Under the pieces are notes generated by a model that had not been told where the DNA came from, searched no databases, and saw nothing but the letters and a program-made list of their open reading frames with translations. Positions 35,542 through 43,011 of a DNA stretch of 64,000 nt are shown here, one piece after another. Origin of the DNA: Halorubrum aethiopicum (lineage in GTDB: Archaea > Halobacteriota > Halobacteria > Halobacteriales > Haloferacaceae). The stretch covers positions 2,356,001 through 2,420,000 of the forward strand of contig NZ_LOAJ01000001.1 in NCBI RefSeq assembly GCF_001542905.1. Reading direction: 5' to 3'. Positions within the stretch are counted from its first letter, which is position 1. Every line of letters begins with the position of its first letter. Made by a program: the position numbers and the translations under genes.

Positions 35542-35831
35542 CCAAAGCCCCAGTCGTGAGGACTCGCGCGGCTCGTTTCGCTCCTCAGTCGCTCGTTTCA
35601 CTCGCTCCCTGTGGTGCTTACGTCGCCGAGCTTCGTCCTTCCGAGAGACTTCGTCTCTCGACTTCCCGCTCGCTTACGCTCGCGGGAATCGCGACTGCCC
35701 CTTTGAGCCCCGCCCCGCACGGCACCGCAACCGCTCCTCACGCCTCCCCAACCTCGCGATTCGCGCTCTTCGAGCGCTCATCGCGTCCCTCGCGGTCGGG
35801 TTCGCGCCCGCCGGGCGCTCACCGGCGCGCC
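35542..35831 (+). repeat. structured dispersed element, copy C
   Basis: Blocks appear in the same order as in copies A and B: CCAAAGCCCCAGTCG, TGTGGTGCTTACGTCG, CGCGACTGCCCCTTTGAGCCC, TCACGCCTCCCCAACCTCGC, a hairpin (GCGCTC TTC GAGCGC), CGCGTCCCTCGCGG, a GCGCCC/GGGCGC hairpin and TCACCGGCGCGCC. The outer stem pairs 35551-35559 with 35689-35697, with one G-U-type wobble. Two extra hairpins lie inside (35642-35660 and 35665-35686). This fills most of the 381-bp gap after engB; no gene is seen. Confidence 0.75.
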
Positions 35832-35846
35832 GACCGCACGGCGTGA

Positions 35847-36893
35847 TTAGAACTCGAAGCCGACGGCGTCGTCGTCGGGTTCGAGCGGACTCCTCGGGTA
35901 CGGCGGGGACGCGTCCGGATCGTTGAACGCGCCGGGCGCGACGTCGTTGGGGCCGTTCGGGTAGAACAGCGCCGCGAGCGTCTGGATCGCGGTCCGGCCG
36001 CTCGCCAGTTCGAACTGCCCGCCGCCGTACATCTCGATCCCCTCCTCGCGGCAGTAGGCGATCGTCTCGAACAGCGACTCGAGCGTCCCGAACCGCGAGG
36101 GTTTGACGTTACACCATCCCGGCTCGACGGGCAGCGACTCGATGGCGTCGACCCCGTCGATCGGGTAGTCGAAGGCGAGGCGGTCGGCCTGGGGCTCGAG
36201 CAGCGGCCGGGTCTCGGGCGTGAACGCCGCGTCCTCGATCACGGCCGACGGGAAGGCGGCGAGCGTGTCGCGGTAGAGTTCGGGGTCGGCGGGGACGTCC
36301 ACGTCCGTCCCCTCGTACCACCCCTTCAAGTCGAGGACGCGGACCGCGCCCGTCTCGCGCAGGCGCTCGAACGCCGATTCGGGCCAGTCGGGCGTCGGGT
36401 CGAGCTTGAACTCGAGGTCGTCGTCGAGCGCGAGCAGGTCCTCGACGCGGTCGGCGGAGGGCGGATCGCCGAGCCGCGTCGAGACGACGAACCTCACGGG
36501 GTCGGGCTCGATCCCGAGGAACTCGCCGAGGCTCGCGTCGGCCTGACGAAGGCCGAGGTCGAGCGCCGCGCTCTCGACGGCCCACCGGCGGTAGTTCCGG
36601 AACGACTCCCGTTCGGGCGGCTTCGTGTCGAAGAGGTCCACGTCGTCGAGGGCGGCGGAGAGCTCGTCGATCGTCCACTCCCCCTCGAGATCGACCGGGT
36701 CCGTCCCGGCGAGCGCGTCGTGGTCGGCGGTCTCGTAGGTCACGTCCTCGCCGCGGCCGACGAGCCCGTCGCCGGCGAGCCGGAACTCCGTGGTCGTCCG
36801 CTCGAACCCGCTCGTCGTGTCCGCGGCGTAGCGCCGCCTGTCGACCGACTCGATCGTGACGGAGAGGTCCGCGATCCGCTCGTACGCGCTCAT
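35847..36893 (-). CDS. enolase-superfamily protein (o-succinylbenzoate synthase-like)
   Basis: A 348-residue enolase/muconate-lactonizing-like TIM barrel. The N-terminal capping domain runs to about 130 and includes SFRNYRRWAVESAALDLGLRQADASLGEFLG. Barrel ligands can be read as LDLKGWYEG (Asp), VIEDAAF (Glu/Asp), LAFDYPIDG (Asp) and NVKPSRFGTLES (catalytic Lys in the xKxSRxG motif), then GGGQFELASGR. In haloarchaea such proteins sit near menaquinone genes or alone, so MenC activity is possible but unproven. No other men genes are nearby. Confidence 0.8.
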   Translation of the reverse strand: MSAYERIADLSVTIESVDRRRYAADTTSGFERTTTEFRLAGDGLVGRGEDVTYETADHDALAGTDPVDLEGEWTIDELSAALDDVDLFDTKPPERESFRNYRRWAVESAALDLGLRQADASLGEFLGIEPDPVRFVVSTRLGDPPSADRVEDLLALDDDLEFKLDPTPDWPESAFERLRETGAVRVLDLKGWYEGTDVDVPADPELYRDTLAAFPSAVIEDAAFTPETRPLLEPQADRLAFDYPIDGVDAIESLPVEPGWCNVKPSRFGTLESLFETIAYCREEGIEMYGGGQFELASGRTAIQTLAALFYPNGPNDVAPGAFNDPDASPPYPRSPLEPDDDAVGFEF

Positions 36894-36960
36894 GGATCGT
36901 CCGACGCCGCCTAGGGACTTAAACGGGCGTCGTGGAGGGAGCGGGCCGAGCCAGCGGAAC

Positions 36961-37668
36961 TCACTCGCGAATCCGCAGCGTCTCGACGCGGGTCGCGAGC
37001 GCGAGGAACAGCGGCACGACCGTGAGCACGACCGCGCCGGCGGCGGCGACCTGGAGGACCGTCGTCGTGAACCAGGGTTGGGCGTCCGGATACGGCAGCG
37101 ACGTGTGGGTGACCCCGTCGATCACCGGGACGAAGTAGTCCATCAGCAGGTCGACGGTGTACCACGCCGTCGCGACCGCGACCGCCCGCACCGGGAAGTC
37201 GGTCATCCGGTGGAGCACGAACGCCTGGACCACCATCCCGAGGTGGCTCACGAGGAGGAACGCGTACAGCGCGGGCCCCGAGGTCGCGAGGAACTCGGGG
37301 TAGAAGACGACGAGCACGTACGGCGTCCACAGCCCGAGTTTGACGTTCCCGAAGAAGGCGAGCGCCGCGAGGGTGTCGCTGGAGCGGCCGACCGCCCACG
37401 AGGCGAGCGCGAGCGCGATGAGCAGCGTCGCGCCCGGGCTGTCCGGAACGAACGCCCACATCTCGACGGGCACCCGGGCGAACTGGAAGCGGTAGTACCA
37501 GAAGCCGAAGGCCGTCCCGAGGAGGTTGATCGCGACGATGACCCAGACGAACCGGTAGGCGACGTTCTCCAGCGCCGCCGGCAGCGGCGCGGCCCACCGG
37601 GGGAGCCGGCCGGATTCCGCGGGTCCGCGCTCCGGCGGGTCGCGGCCGAGCGCGCCGACGATGTCCAT
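36961..37668 (-). CDS. DUF1405 membrane protein
   Basis: A 235-residue integral membrane protein with about six helices: YRFVWVIVAINLLGTAFGFWYY, LLIALALASWAVG, LGLWTPYVLVVFYPEF, YAFLLVSHLGMVVQAFVL, VAVATAWYTVDLLMDYF and VLQVAAAGAVVLTVVPLFLALA. WYYRFQFARVPVEMWAFVPDSP is characteristic of DUF1405. Its role is unknown. It is divergent from fxsA (127 bp) and about 70 bp downstream of the enolase-like gene's start. Confidence 0.82.
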   Translation of the reverse strand: MDIVGALGRDPPERGPAESGRLPRWAAPLPAALENVAYRFVWVIVAINLLGTAFGFWYYRFQFARVPVEMWAFVPDSPGATLLIALALASWAVGRSSDTLAALAFFGNVKLGLWTPYVLVVFYPEFLATSGPALYAFLLVSHLGMVVQAFVLHRMTDFPVRAVAVATAWYTVDLLMDYFVPVIDGVTHTSLPYPDAQPWFTTTVLQVAAAGAVVLTVVPLFLALATRVETLRIRE

Positions 37669-37794
37669 GACCGTGGCTCGGCCCGCCGGTTCAAAGCCGT
37701 GGCGGTCGCAGGCGGGAGACGGGAGGATCGCGCCGTCGGCGGTCCGCCGCCCGCGACGAAAAGGGCTATGGGGGCCGGGACGGAACCCAGGGGC

Positions 37795-38451
37795 ATGCGC
37801 CCGCGAACGCTGCTCGCGTTGCTTCTCGTCATCCCCTTCGCCGACGCCCTGTTCCTCGTCTTCGTCGCGACGCGGCTCGGCTGGGTGATGACGGTCGGAC
37901 TCGTCGTGTTGACGGCGATCCTCGGGATGCTGCTCTTACGCGCGGAGGGTCGGGCGACGCTCGCGCGAGTCCAACGGAAGCTCGCCCGCGGGGAGCCGCC
38001 GACGGACGAGCTGCTCGACGGCGGGCTCCTCATCGCCGCCGGCGCGTTCCTGCTCACGCCGGGGCTCGTCACCGACGCGCTCGGGTTCCTCCTCGCGTTG
38101 CCGATCACGCGGGTCCCGATCCGCATGGCGGTCAAGCGGTACGTCGTCGTGCCCTACATCGACAGCGAGACCGGCGGCTTCGCCACCGGGAACGTGTACA
38201 TCGGGGGTTTCCCCGGCGGGGAGGGGTTCGGCGGCCAGGGCGACTTCTCCGGCGACCCGGAGGACTTCCCCGGCGGATTTCCGGGCGCGTCCGGAGACGA
38301 CGGTGACGACGGGGACGACGGCTTCCCGGGCGGGGTCGGCGGTCCCGAAGCGGGGGGACGCGGGGGCGACGAGGAGAACGACTCCGAGGACGTCGTCGAC
38401 GTGGAGTACACGGTCGAGGACGACCGGGAAGGCGAGAGCCGCTCCGGGTGA
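37795..38451 (+). CDS. FxsA family membrane protein
   Basis: A 218-residue FxsA (F exclusion of T7 suppressor) homologue from the ATG at 37795 (MRPRTLLALLLVIPFADALFLVFVATRLG). An alternative ATG at 37768 adds nine residues. Helices lie at about 4-22, 27-45 and 75-100 (LIAAGAFLLTPGLVTDALGFLLALP). The C-terminal about 100 residues are a Gly/Asp/Phe-Pro low-complexity tail with FPGG repeats. FxsA proteins form small membrane assemblies; the archaeal function is unknown. tRNA-Ile follows. Confidence 0.88.
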   Translation: MRPRTLLALLLVIPFADALFLVFVATRLGWVMTVGLVVLTAILGMLLLRAEGRATLARVQRKLARGEPPTDELLDGGLLIAAGAFLLTPGLVTDALGFLLALPITRVPIRMAVKRYVVVPYIDSETGGFATGNVYIGGFPGGEGFGGQGDFSGDPEDFPGGFPGASGDDGDDGDDGFPGGVGGPEAGGRGGDEENDSEDVVDVEYTVEDDREGESRSG

Positions 38452-38567
38452 GCGTCCGACCGCGCCCGTCGGGTCGCGCGATCCGGTCAGGAACCGCCTG
38501 ACGGCGGCGCACTGCTGAAAGGAAACCCTTAAAATCCTACCCACGAAATCATCTGATGCGCTCACCT

Positions 38568-38641
38568 GGGCCAATAGCTCAGTCAGGTTGAGCGCTCGGC
38601 TGATAACCGGGAGGTCCACGGTTCAAATCCGTGTTGGCCCA
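38568..38641 (+). tRNA. tRNA-Ile (anticodon GAU)
   Basis: A 74-nt cloverleaf. The acceptor GGGCCAA (38568-38574) pairs with TTGGCCC (38634-38640), with discriminator A at 38641. The anticodon stem CTCGG/CCGGG encloses CTGATAA with anticodon GAT. The T arm reads CACGG TTCAAAT CCGTG. A TTAAAATCC box at about 38529-38537 is the likely promoter. It marks the left edge of the accessory island. Confidence 0.95.
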
Positions 38642-38813
38642 CCTCGAAAGCGGTCGGCGTTATGCCACCGCGGTTGGGGCCGTACAACTCCCCAGCCACC
38701 TAATTTCCGTATCCTACTCCCCTAGAGACACCGCTAGCGTGTCTTGTCCGGGCTGAAATCAATCCGGTAGTCGCCGCCGTCCCTCGATCGGCGTTAGCCG
38801 AGGTGGTCTCGGC

Positions 38814-39056
38814 GTGACGTTGCTCCGATCTCACGGTAGCCGGAGCAACTGCCTCCATCGTGAGGCGCACGTCCCGAGCGACTTCCGGCGAGTCCACGGT
38901 AACGACGAGGATCGGACGCACCGGTGTCCCGAGTGTGACTCGTGGTCTCGGATCTTCGACGGGAGCGCAGCCGGCAAGGACGTGCCGACGCCTGATCCCG
39001 AGACGAGCCCCGCCCGCAACGCCGGCGAGCCGTGGGACGGAGGGCTCTCGGGATGA
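38814..39056 (+). CDS. small zinc-finger-like protein, possibly decayed
   Basis: An 80-residue ORF. NCLHREAHVPSDFRRVHGNDEDRTHRCPECDSWSRIFDGSAAG looks like a haloarchaeal plasmid- or virus-type zinc ribbon in which the first knuckle C-x-x-C reads C-x-x-R (TGT to CGT would explain it) and the second, CPEC, is intact. Its stop overlaps the next ATG in an ATGA junction, which supports real translation. It lies within 175 bp of the tRNA-Ile 3' end, in an accessory island. The exact start is uncertain. Function unknown; DNA binding is plausible. Confidence 0.45.
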   Translation: MTLLRSHGSRSNCLHREAHVPSDFRRVHGNDEDRTHRCPECDSWSRIFDGSAAGKDVPTPDPETSPARNAGEPWDGGLSG

Positions 39057-39172
39057 CGCCGTTCGTCCGCGCGAGCCGGCTGTACGACTCGGCTCACGGT
39101 CCGCACCAGCACGTCCGTGACGCCGTGCGGCTCCGGTGGAAACGCGACGCCGAACGGGGGCGGTCCGCGTGA
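39053..39172 (+). CDS. tiny basic protein (39 aa) coupled to the zinc-finger gene
   Basis: The ATG at 39053 overlaps the preceding stop (ATGA). It encodes MTPFVRASRLYDSAHGPHQH, then VRDAVRLRWKRDAERGRSA: an amphipathic basic helix. The compact coupling and biased composition argue that it is real. From memory it resembles small ORFs in haloarchaeal proviruses, but I cannot name a family. The stop is at 39170-39172. Confidence 0.45.
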   Translation: MTPFVRASRLYDSAHGPHQHVRDAVRLRWKRDAERGRSA

Positions 39173-39459
39173 TCGACCGGAGCCAGCAAACCGAGCGCGG
39201 GCGTGTGCCTCTGACAGAAGGGTTCGGATGCTCCGGTAGTATGGAGGACGAAGCGGAGAGACAAATCACCGTCCCGGTTGGGCACCGAAATCACACAGGA
39301 GAGGCGGCCGCGATCTTCATCACCCACGGAATTCTCGATACGACCCCGTGGGGTCCGACGCGGATGTATCGCCGAACCGCGATCTATGTACTTCGGTGGT
39401 CCTCGAGGACGGCCGAAATACATAGAAATCGATCGTGTTGCGGGTGGCCGTCGTCGTGA
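39169..39459 (+). CDS. possible coupled small protein (GTG start)
   Basis: A GTG at 39169 overlaps the previous stop (GTGA). The open frame runs 96 codons (starting VIDRSQQTERGRVPLTEGFG, with MEDEAERQITVPVGHRNHTGE following). Its last third reads through the 42-bp palindrome at 39384-39425, so the C-terminus may be non-native or truncated. I do not recognise it; the coupling chain is the main support. Confidence 0.3.
   Translation: MIDRSQQTERGRVPLTEGFGCSGSMEDEAERQITVPVGHRNHTGEAAAIFITHGILDTTPWGPTRMYRRTAIYVLRWSSRTAEIHRNRSCCGWPSS
39384..39425. promoter_or_regulatory. 42-bp near-perfect palindrome in the accessory island
   Basis: Two 21-bp arms beginning CTATGTA and ending TACATAG, meeting at CCTCGAGG, match at 18 of 21 positions. 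It lies about 125 bp upstream of the ribbon-helix-helix-like gene at 39551. The length and symmetry fit an operator for a dimer-of-dimers regulator, or a recombination/excision site. As RNA it would form a long hairpin. Confidence 0.5.
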
Positions 39460-39550
39460 TCGCGATCGATCCGTCCCGACCACTTCAACGCGGACCGGTT
39501 CAGTCAGCCGAGAACGACGGGATCGCGACCGTACATACGGTGAGATCTAA

Positions 39551-39811
39551 ATGAGCCGTCGAACCAGCCTGAAACTCTCCGACGAACGAGAGCGTCGGAT
39601 CGAAAAGGCGAGCGAGATCGTGGCGAGCGGTCTCGAAGACGATCCGCCGATGAGCGTCGTCATCGACGCCGCACTTGCGCATCTCATCGAGAGCGAGGAG
39701 AACATTCGGGAGGGACGTAGCGAGTACGATCCCGTGACGGTTCAGGCGCTCTGTAATACGTCAGTTCTCGGGCTTCAATACCGAACGGGAATAAAAAGTC
39801 GGTGGCGGTAA
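39551..39811 (+). CDS. ribbon-helix-helix-like small regulator (86 aa)
   Basis: MSRRTSLKLSDERERRIEKASEIVASG begins with a short beta strand carrying SRRTSLKL, then two helices (DERERRIEKASEIV and MSVVIDAALAHLIESEENI), a pattern of RHH/Arc-type proteins common on haloarchaeal plasmids and proviruses. The tail (YDPVTVQALCNTSVLGLQYRTGIKSRWR) is unlike the family and may be eroded. A palindrome lies upstream. It is probably a DNA-binding autoregulator (inference). Confidence 0.6.
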   Translation: MSRRTSLKLSDERERRIEKASEIVASGLEDDPPMSVVIDAALAHLIESEENIREGRSEYDPVTVQALCNTSVLGLQYRTGIKSRWR

Positions 39812-39826
39812 TTGAGTCGATCCGAT

Positions 39827-40294
39827 CTAGCTGAAGTTGAGATCAGCGTCGTAGACGAATTCGTCGGTAACTTCGAACGTCCGGTCGGCGAGGATTGAAT
39901 CACTCGGCTGGTGGATTATACGTACACGGACCTCCTCACCGCTGCTGACTGTCTGCCCAGTCCCAGTAGCTGAGGAGATCCGATCTCCCACAGAGAGCCT
40001 CTGAGTAATGGTATCGTTTCCTTCAGCGTTGCCGTCAGAGGTTACGATCACACGGAGCGAATCTGAATCGATAGAATCGCCGCCGGCGTGTTCAATTATT
40101 GTCTGATTATTTGCTTCATCGATACTCACATCCAGCTGTGCCGTCGGCTGACTGTCTCCGAGCGAGTCGCCGAGTCCGAGGACGAACGTTCCGATGACGG
40201 CGGCCAGAATGACGGTGATTGCGACCATCAGGATGACCCCGATAACGGGACTCACAGCGCGGTCGTCCGTTTTGAACAGGTTGCTTGGTTTCAT
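39827..40294 (-). CDS. archaeal type IV pilin-like protein
   Basis: A 155-residue pilin precursor. The N-terminus [20 protein letters not shown] has the haloarchaeal class III signal: a charged leader cut by PibD after Arg/Ala around residue 13-14, then the hydrophobic helix ([17 protein letters not shown]) needed for filament assembly. The rest is a polar beta-rich head ([21 protein letters not shown]). No pilus assembly genes (pilB/pilC) are nearby, so it relies on machinery elsewhere. Its GC content is clearly lower than that of flanking genes, consistent with an island. The ATG at 40292-40294 is followed by MKPSNLF. Confidence 0.85.
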   Translation of the reverse strand: MKPSNLFKTDDRAVSPVIGVILMVAITVILAAVIGTFVLGLGDSLGDSQPTAQLDVSIDEANNQTIIEHAGGDSIDSDSLRVIVTSDGNAEGNDTITQRLSVGDRISSATGTGQTVSSGEEVRVRIIHQPSDSILADRTFEVTDEFVYDADLNFS

Positions 40295-40466
40295 GATTGA
40301 ACCCAGCTGGGGCCGAGAACGCGGTTACGAGAATCCCCCGATCCGCGTTCGTCGGTTGCTGGCTATCTGAAAGGAAGCGGATCGAGTATATGTACTTGAT
40401 GGCGTACGTATCAAAGTTGAGAATCTAATCGGCATCTTCAAATCCTGTTTGCGCGAAATCACGAGT

Positions 40467-41243
40467 ATGTCCCCCACGGCACCGTCACTCGCCCGCACCT
40501 ACAGCGATCGTGAGTACTCCGACCCGTGGGAGAAAGTCCTCGACTACCGGCGCGTTCGGGAGTACGCCGCCGATCATCCCAAGCACGGCCGTACCCGCGT
40601 CGGGAACGCCCTCGATCTTCCCCCGAGTCGCGTCCGCGGATGGCTCAACGGCGGGATGCCCGATCCAGTCCGCGGCGTCCAGACCGCGATCGATCACGGG
40701 TGGATCGATCCCGACCCGGACGGCGACGTGGCGGCCGCGCTCGTCGAGCTGCTCGCGCATGTCCTCGCGGGCGGGAGCATCACGAGCCGGACGTTCGTCC
40801 CCGCGGTGACGACCGGCCGGCGCGTCGGGCTCGAGGAGGTTCGGGACGCCTTCGAGCGCGTCGGCGTCGAGACCGTCGTTCGGCGTGCCGACGACGAGAA
40901 CCGCGCGACCGAGGTGATCCCCACCGCCGACGGCTCGGTCCTCGGCCGGTGCCTCGTCACGATGGGTGCCCCCGCGGGCGAGAAGATCGCTCTCGACAGC
41001 TTCCCGTCGATCGTGTGGGAAGTCCCGAGAGCGGTCCGCGAGTCGTTTGCACGGATCTACGTCGACCACCGCGGTACCGGCTACTCGGAGAAGCAAACGA
41101 TGGCGATCCAGGAGGAGCGATCGGCGGAGTACCTGGAGGGGCTTCGCGGGTTGCTGGCGGACGTGACCGGCCAACCGGTGACCGCCGGAGGTCGTCAGGT
41201 CACGATCTCGGCCGCCGCGGTCCGCGAACTCGGTGCGGCGTGA
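40467..41243 (+). CDS. HTH protein with a LAGLIDADG-like domain
   Basis: A 258-residue protein from the ATG at 40467 (MSPTAPSLARTYSDREYSDP). The N-terminal helix-turn-helix reads HPKHGRTRVGNALDLPPSRVRGWLNGG. The middle and C-terminal parts resemble LAGLIDADG endonuclease folds: LVELLAHVLAGGSITSRTFVP, then GRCLVTMGAPAGEKIAL, and FPSIVWEVPRAVRESFARIYVDHRGTG, where homing enzymes have an FLRGLFDGDGS-like catalytic helix. The catalytic acid motif looks degraded (YVDHRG), as in WhiA-type regulators derived from homing endonucleases. I infer a DNA-binding regulator or solo endonuclease relic. A 56-bp gap separates it from the next gene. Confidence 0.5.
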   Translation: MSPTAPSLARTYSDREYSDPWEKVLDYRRVREYAADHPKHGRTRVGNALDLPPSRVRGWLNGGMPDPVRGVQTAIDHGWIDPDPDGDVAAALVELLAHVLAGGSITSRTFVPAVTTGRRVGLEEVRDAFERVGVETVVRRADDENRATEVIPTADGSVLGRCLVTMGAPAGEKIALDSFPSIVWEVPRAVRESFARIYVDHRGTGYSEKQTMAIQEERSAEYLEGLRGLLADVTGQPVTAGGRQVTISAAAVRELGAA

Positions 41244-41299
41244 TCGCTCGCGGTCGTCGGCGCACCCACGTTCAAGTAGCCTGACATCCATTCCCACGT

Positions 41300-42052
41300 A
41301 TGGCGGGGCCCGACCCCGAGCAGCTACGTCACCTGATCGACCGCTTCCCCCGGCCGCCGGACGACGACCGCGCTGACGACCTGCTCGACGGCGCCTACGG
41401 CCGGATGGCCGGCGAGTGGTACGACCGCCTCCGCGGCCTCGCGGACGCCTACGCCGACGGCGACGCGCTCCGCGAGGAACTGCTCGTCCACGCCGAGGCC
41501 GTTCCCGCGTTCCGCCTGAGCGACGGGGCCGCGCCGCTGCCCGAGCGCCGGAGACGACTGACGGAAGCCGCCGACGAACTCCCGGAGGTCGCCGAAGCGG
41601 CCGCGTGGTACGCCGACCTCCGAGACCTGCTCGAGGACGACCGCGACGACCTCACCCCGGTCGAGCGCGCGCTACACGATTTCGGCTACGTCCTGGCACA
41701 CGGGCTGTTCCTCGGCGCCAACGCGCCCGAAACCGTGGTTCGCCGGCTCAGGCTCGCCTACCGGCTCGTCGGCGTCCGGATCGACGAGACCGAGACCGAC
41801 GGCGCAGAGCGGACGACGTTCACCTGCCCGTACCGGAACCTCGGCGCCGGTCGGTGCGGAACGCGCTGGATCTGTCACGAGAAACTCGACCGCGTCGACG
41901 ACGGCTACGTCACCTACCTCGCGGAACGCGGGATCGACTACCGGCGGCCGCGAGCCTGTGCCGGATCCGAGCAGTGCCACTCCGCGGTCGCGCGGGAGAG
42001 CCCCGAGCGCTGGTGGCCGAAGACGCCGCCCGCGGCAGTGAGCGAGTCGTGA
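41300..42052 (+). CDS. cysteine-rich protein of unknown function, coupled to a methyltransferase
   Basis: A 250-residue protein. The first 170 residues are helical and acidic. The C-terminal third carries FTCPYRNLGAGRCGTRWICHEKLDRVDDGYVTYLAERG and CAGSEQCHSAV, that is five spaced cysteines plus histidines, suitable for an Fe-S cluster or zinc. The stop overlaps the GTG start of the methyltransferase gene (GTGA), so the two products are probably made together and may act in one pathway. I do not recognise the family. RRPRACAGSEQCHS could equally be a structural zinc knuckle. Confidence 0.6.
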   Translation: MAGPDPEQLRHLIDRFPRPPDDDRADDLLDGAYGRMAGEWYDRLRGLADAYADGDALREELLVHAEAVPAFRLSDGAAPLPERRRRLTEAADELPEVAEAAAWYADLRDLLEDDRDDLTPVERALHDFGYVLAHGLFLGANAPETVVRRLRLAYRLVGVRIDETETDGAERTTFTCPYRNLGAGRCGTRWICHEKLDRVDDGYVTYLAERGIDYRRPRACAGSEQCHSAVARESPERWWPKTPPAAVSES

Positions 42053-42717
42053 CGGGTCCCGAGCACGTCGACCGCGTACGGGAGAGCTACGACCGCTGGG
42101 CGCGGGTCTACGACTTGTTCGCGCGGGCGACCGCCGGCGTCGGCGGCGTCCGGGACGCCTGCGTCGACGCGCTGGACGTGGACGAGGGCGACACGGTGGT
42201 CGAGTTCGGCTGCGGCCCCGGTCCGAACCTCCCCGCGCTCCGGGAGGCGGTCGGCCCGTCGGGTCACGTCGTCGGCGTCGACCTCACCGGGCGGATGCTC
42301 GACCGCGCGCAGGTGCAGATCGCCCGTCGCGGCTGGCGGAACGTCTCGCTCGTACGGGGCGATGCGGCCACCCCGCCCGTCGCCGACGCGGACGCGGTGC
42401 TGTCGACGTTCGTCACCTCGCTGTTCCCCGATCCGGCGGCGGTGGTGGGCGAGTGGTGCGAGCTGGCCGACCGCGTCGTCGTCGCCGGCTTCGCACCGCG
42501 CGGGAACCGCGCCGCGAACGCGGCGCTGTGGGCGTTCACGCGACTGAGCACGTCGCTGTTCGACGCGACCGGTGAGGACCCGCTGGGGCAACTGGACCGA
42601 CGGACTGCGGCCGCCCGGCACGAGTTGGACGCGCGGATGGACAGGGTGGAGGGCGGGACGTTCGTGTTCGGGACGATCGTGGTGAGCGCCGGGTACCGAG
42701 AGACGGCCGTTCGTTGA
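42049..42717 (+). CDS. class I SAM-dependent methyltransferase
   Basis: A 222-residue Rossmann methyltransferase with a GTG start at 42049 overlapping the upstream stop. It begins VRESYDRWARVYDLFARATAG, a UbiE-like N-terminus. Motif I is VVEFGCGPGPNLPAL, the acidic ribose-binding residue is in VVGVDLTGRML, and motif II/III lies near LVRGDAATPPVADADAVLSTF. FTRLSTSLFDATGEDP suggests a lipid or quinone type substrate pocket (UbiE/COQ5 or phosphatidylethanolamine methyltransferase-like). The target is unknown. Translational coupling to the cysteine-rich protein is the best functional clue. Confidence 0.85.
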   Translation: MTGPEHVDRVRESYDRWARVYDLFARATAGVGGVRDACVDALDVDEGDTVVEFGCGPGPNLPALREAVGPSGHVVGVDLTGRMLDRAQVQIARRGWRNVSLVRGDAATPPVADADAVLSTFVTSLFPDPAAVVGEWCELADRVVVAGFAPRGNRAANAALWAFTRLSTSLFDATGEDPLGQLDRRTAAARHELDARMDRVEGGTFVFGTIVVSAGYRETAVR

Positions 42718-42898
42718 GGAACTCTACGTCCGGTACGAGGAGCGGCACGACGACCCCGTGACGCTACGGTATCTCCGGGAGAACTACCTGCCGAAGCCGG
42801 AGCAGTACGACCTGATCGAGGTCGAGGGCGATAGAGGGACGAAGCGGTACTCCTTCGTCGGCGTTGACGGGCCGAAATCTTCCCTCGAACGGCGCTGA
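42716..42898 (+). pseudogene. C-terminal gene fragment
   Basis: An open frame with clear protein character but no start: EELYVRYEERHDDPVTLRYL, then RENYLPKPEQYDLIEVEGDR and GTKRYSFVGVDGPKSSLERR, stop at 42896-42898. It follows the methyltransferase stop directly in another frame. It looks like the C-terminal winged-helix-like end of a larger protein whose front part has been lost. I cannot name the parent. The rest of 42899-43011 holds the promoter of the antitoxin gene (TTTATTGG at about 42984). Confidence 0.4.
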
Positions 42899-43011
42899 TT
42901 CGGCAATCATCGGGTACGGACGGCCGGCTGAACGAGAAATGGAGATCCACGTTCCGAACCGTAGTGTGATGGCACACTAGGTTTATTGGCGGTGGTCCCA
43001 TACCGCCGCGT

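Noticed and set aside
39278-39550. ORFs containing YFGGPRG-like peptides on both strands
   Set aside because: The peptide similarity on opposite strands is produced by the 42-bp palindrome, not by coding conservation.
40437-40445. A possible attachment-site duplicate of the tRNA-Ile 3' part (TTCAAATCC)
   Set aside because: Only 9 bp match exactly and the following bases agree loosely; no integrase gene is present. Too short to call.
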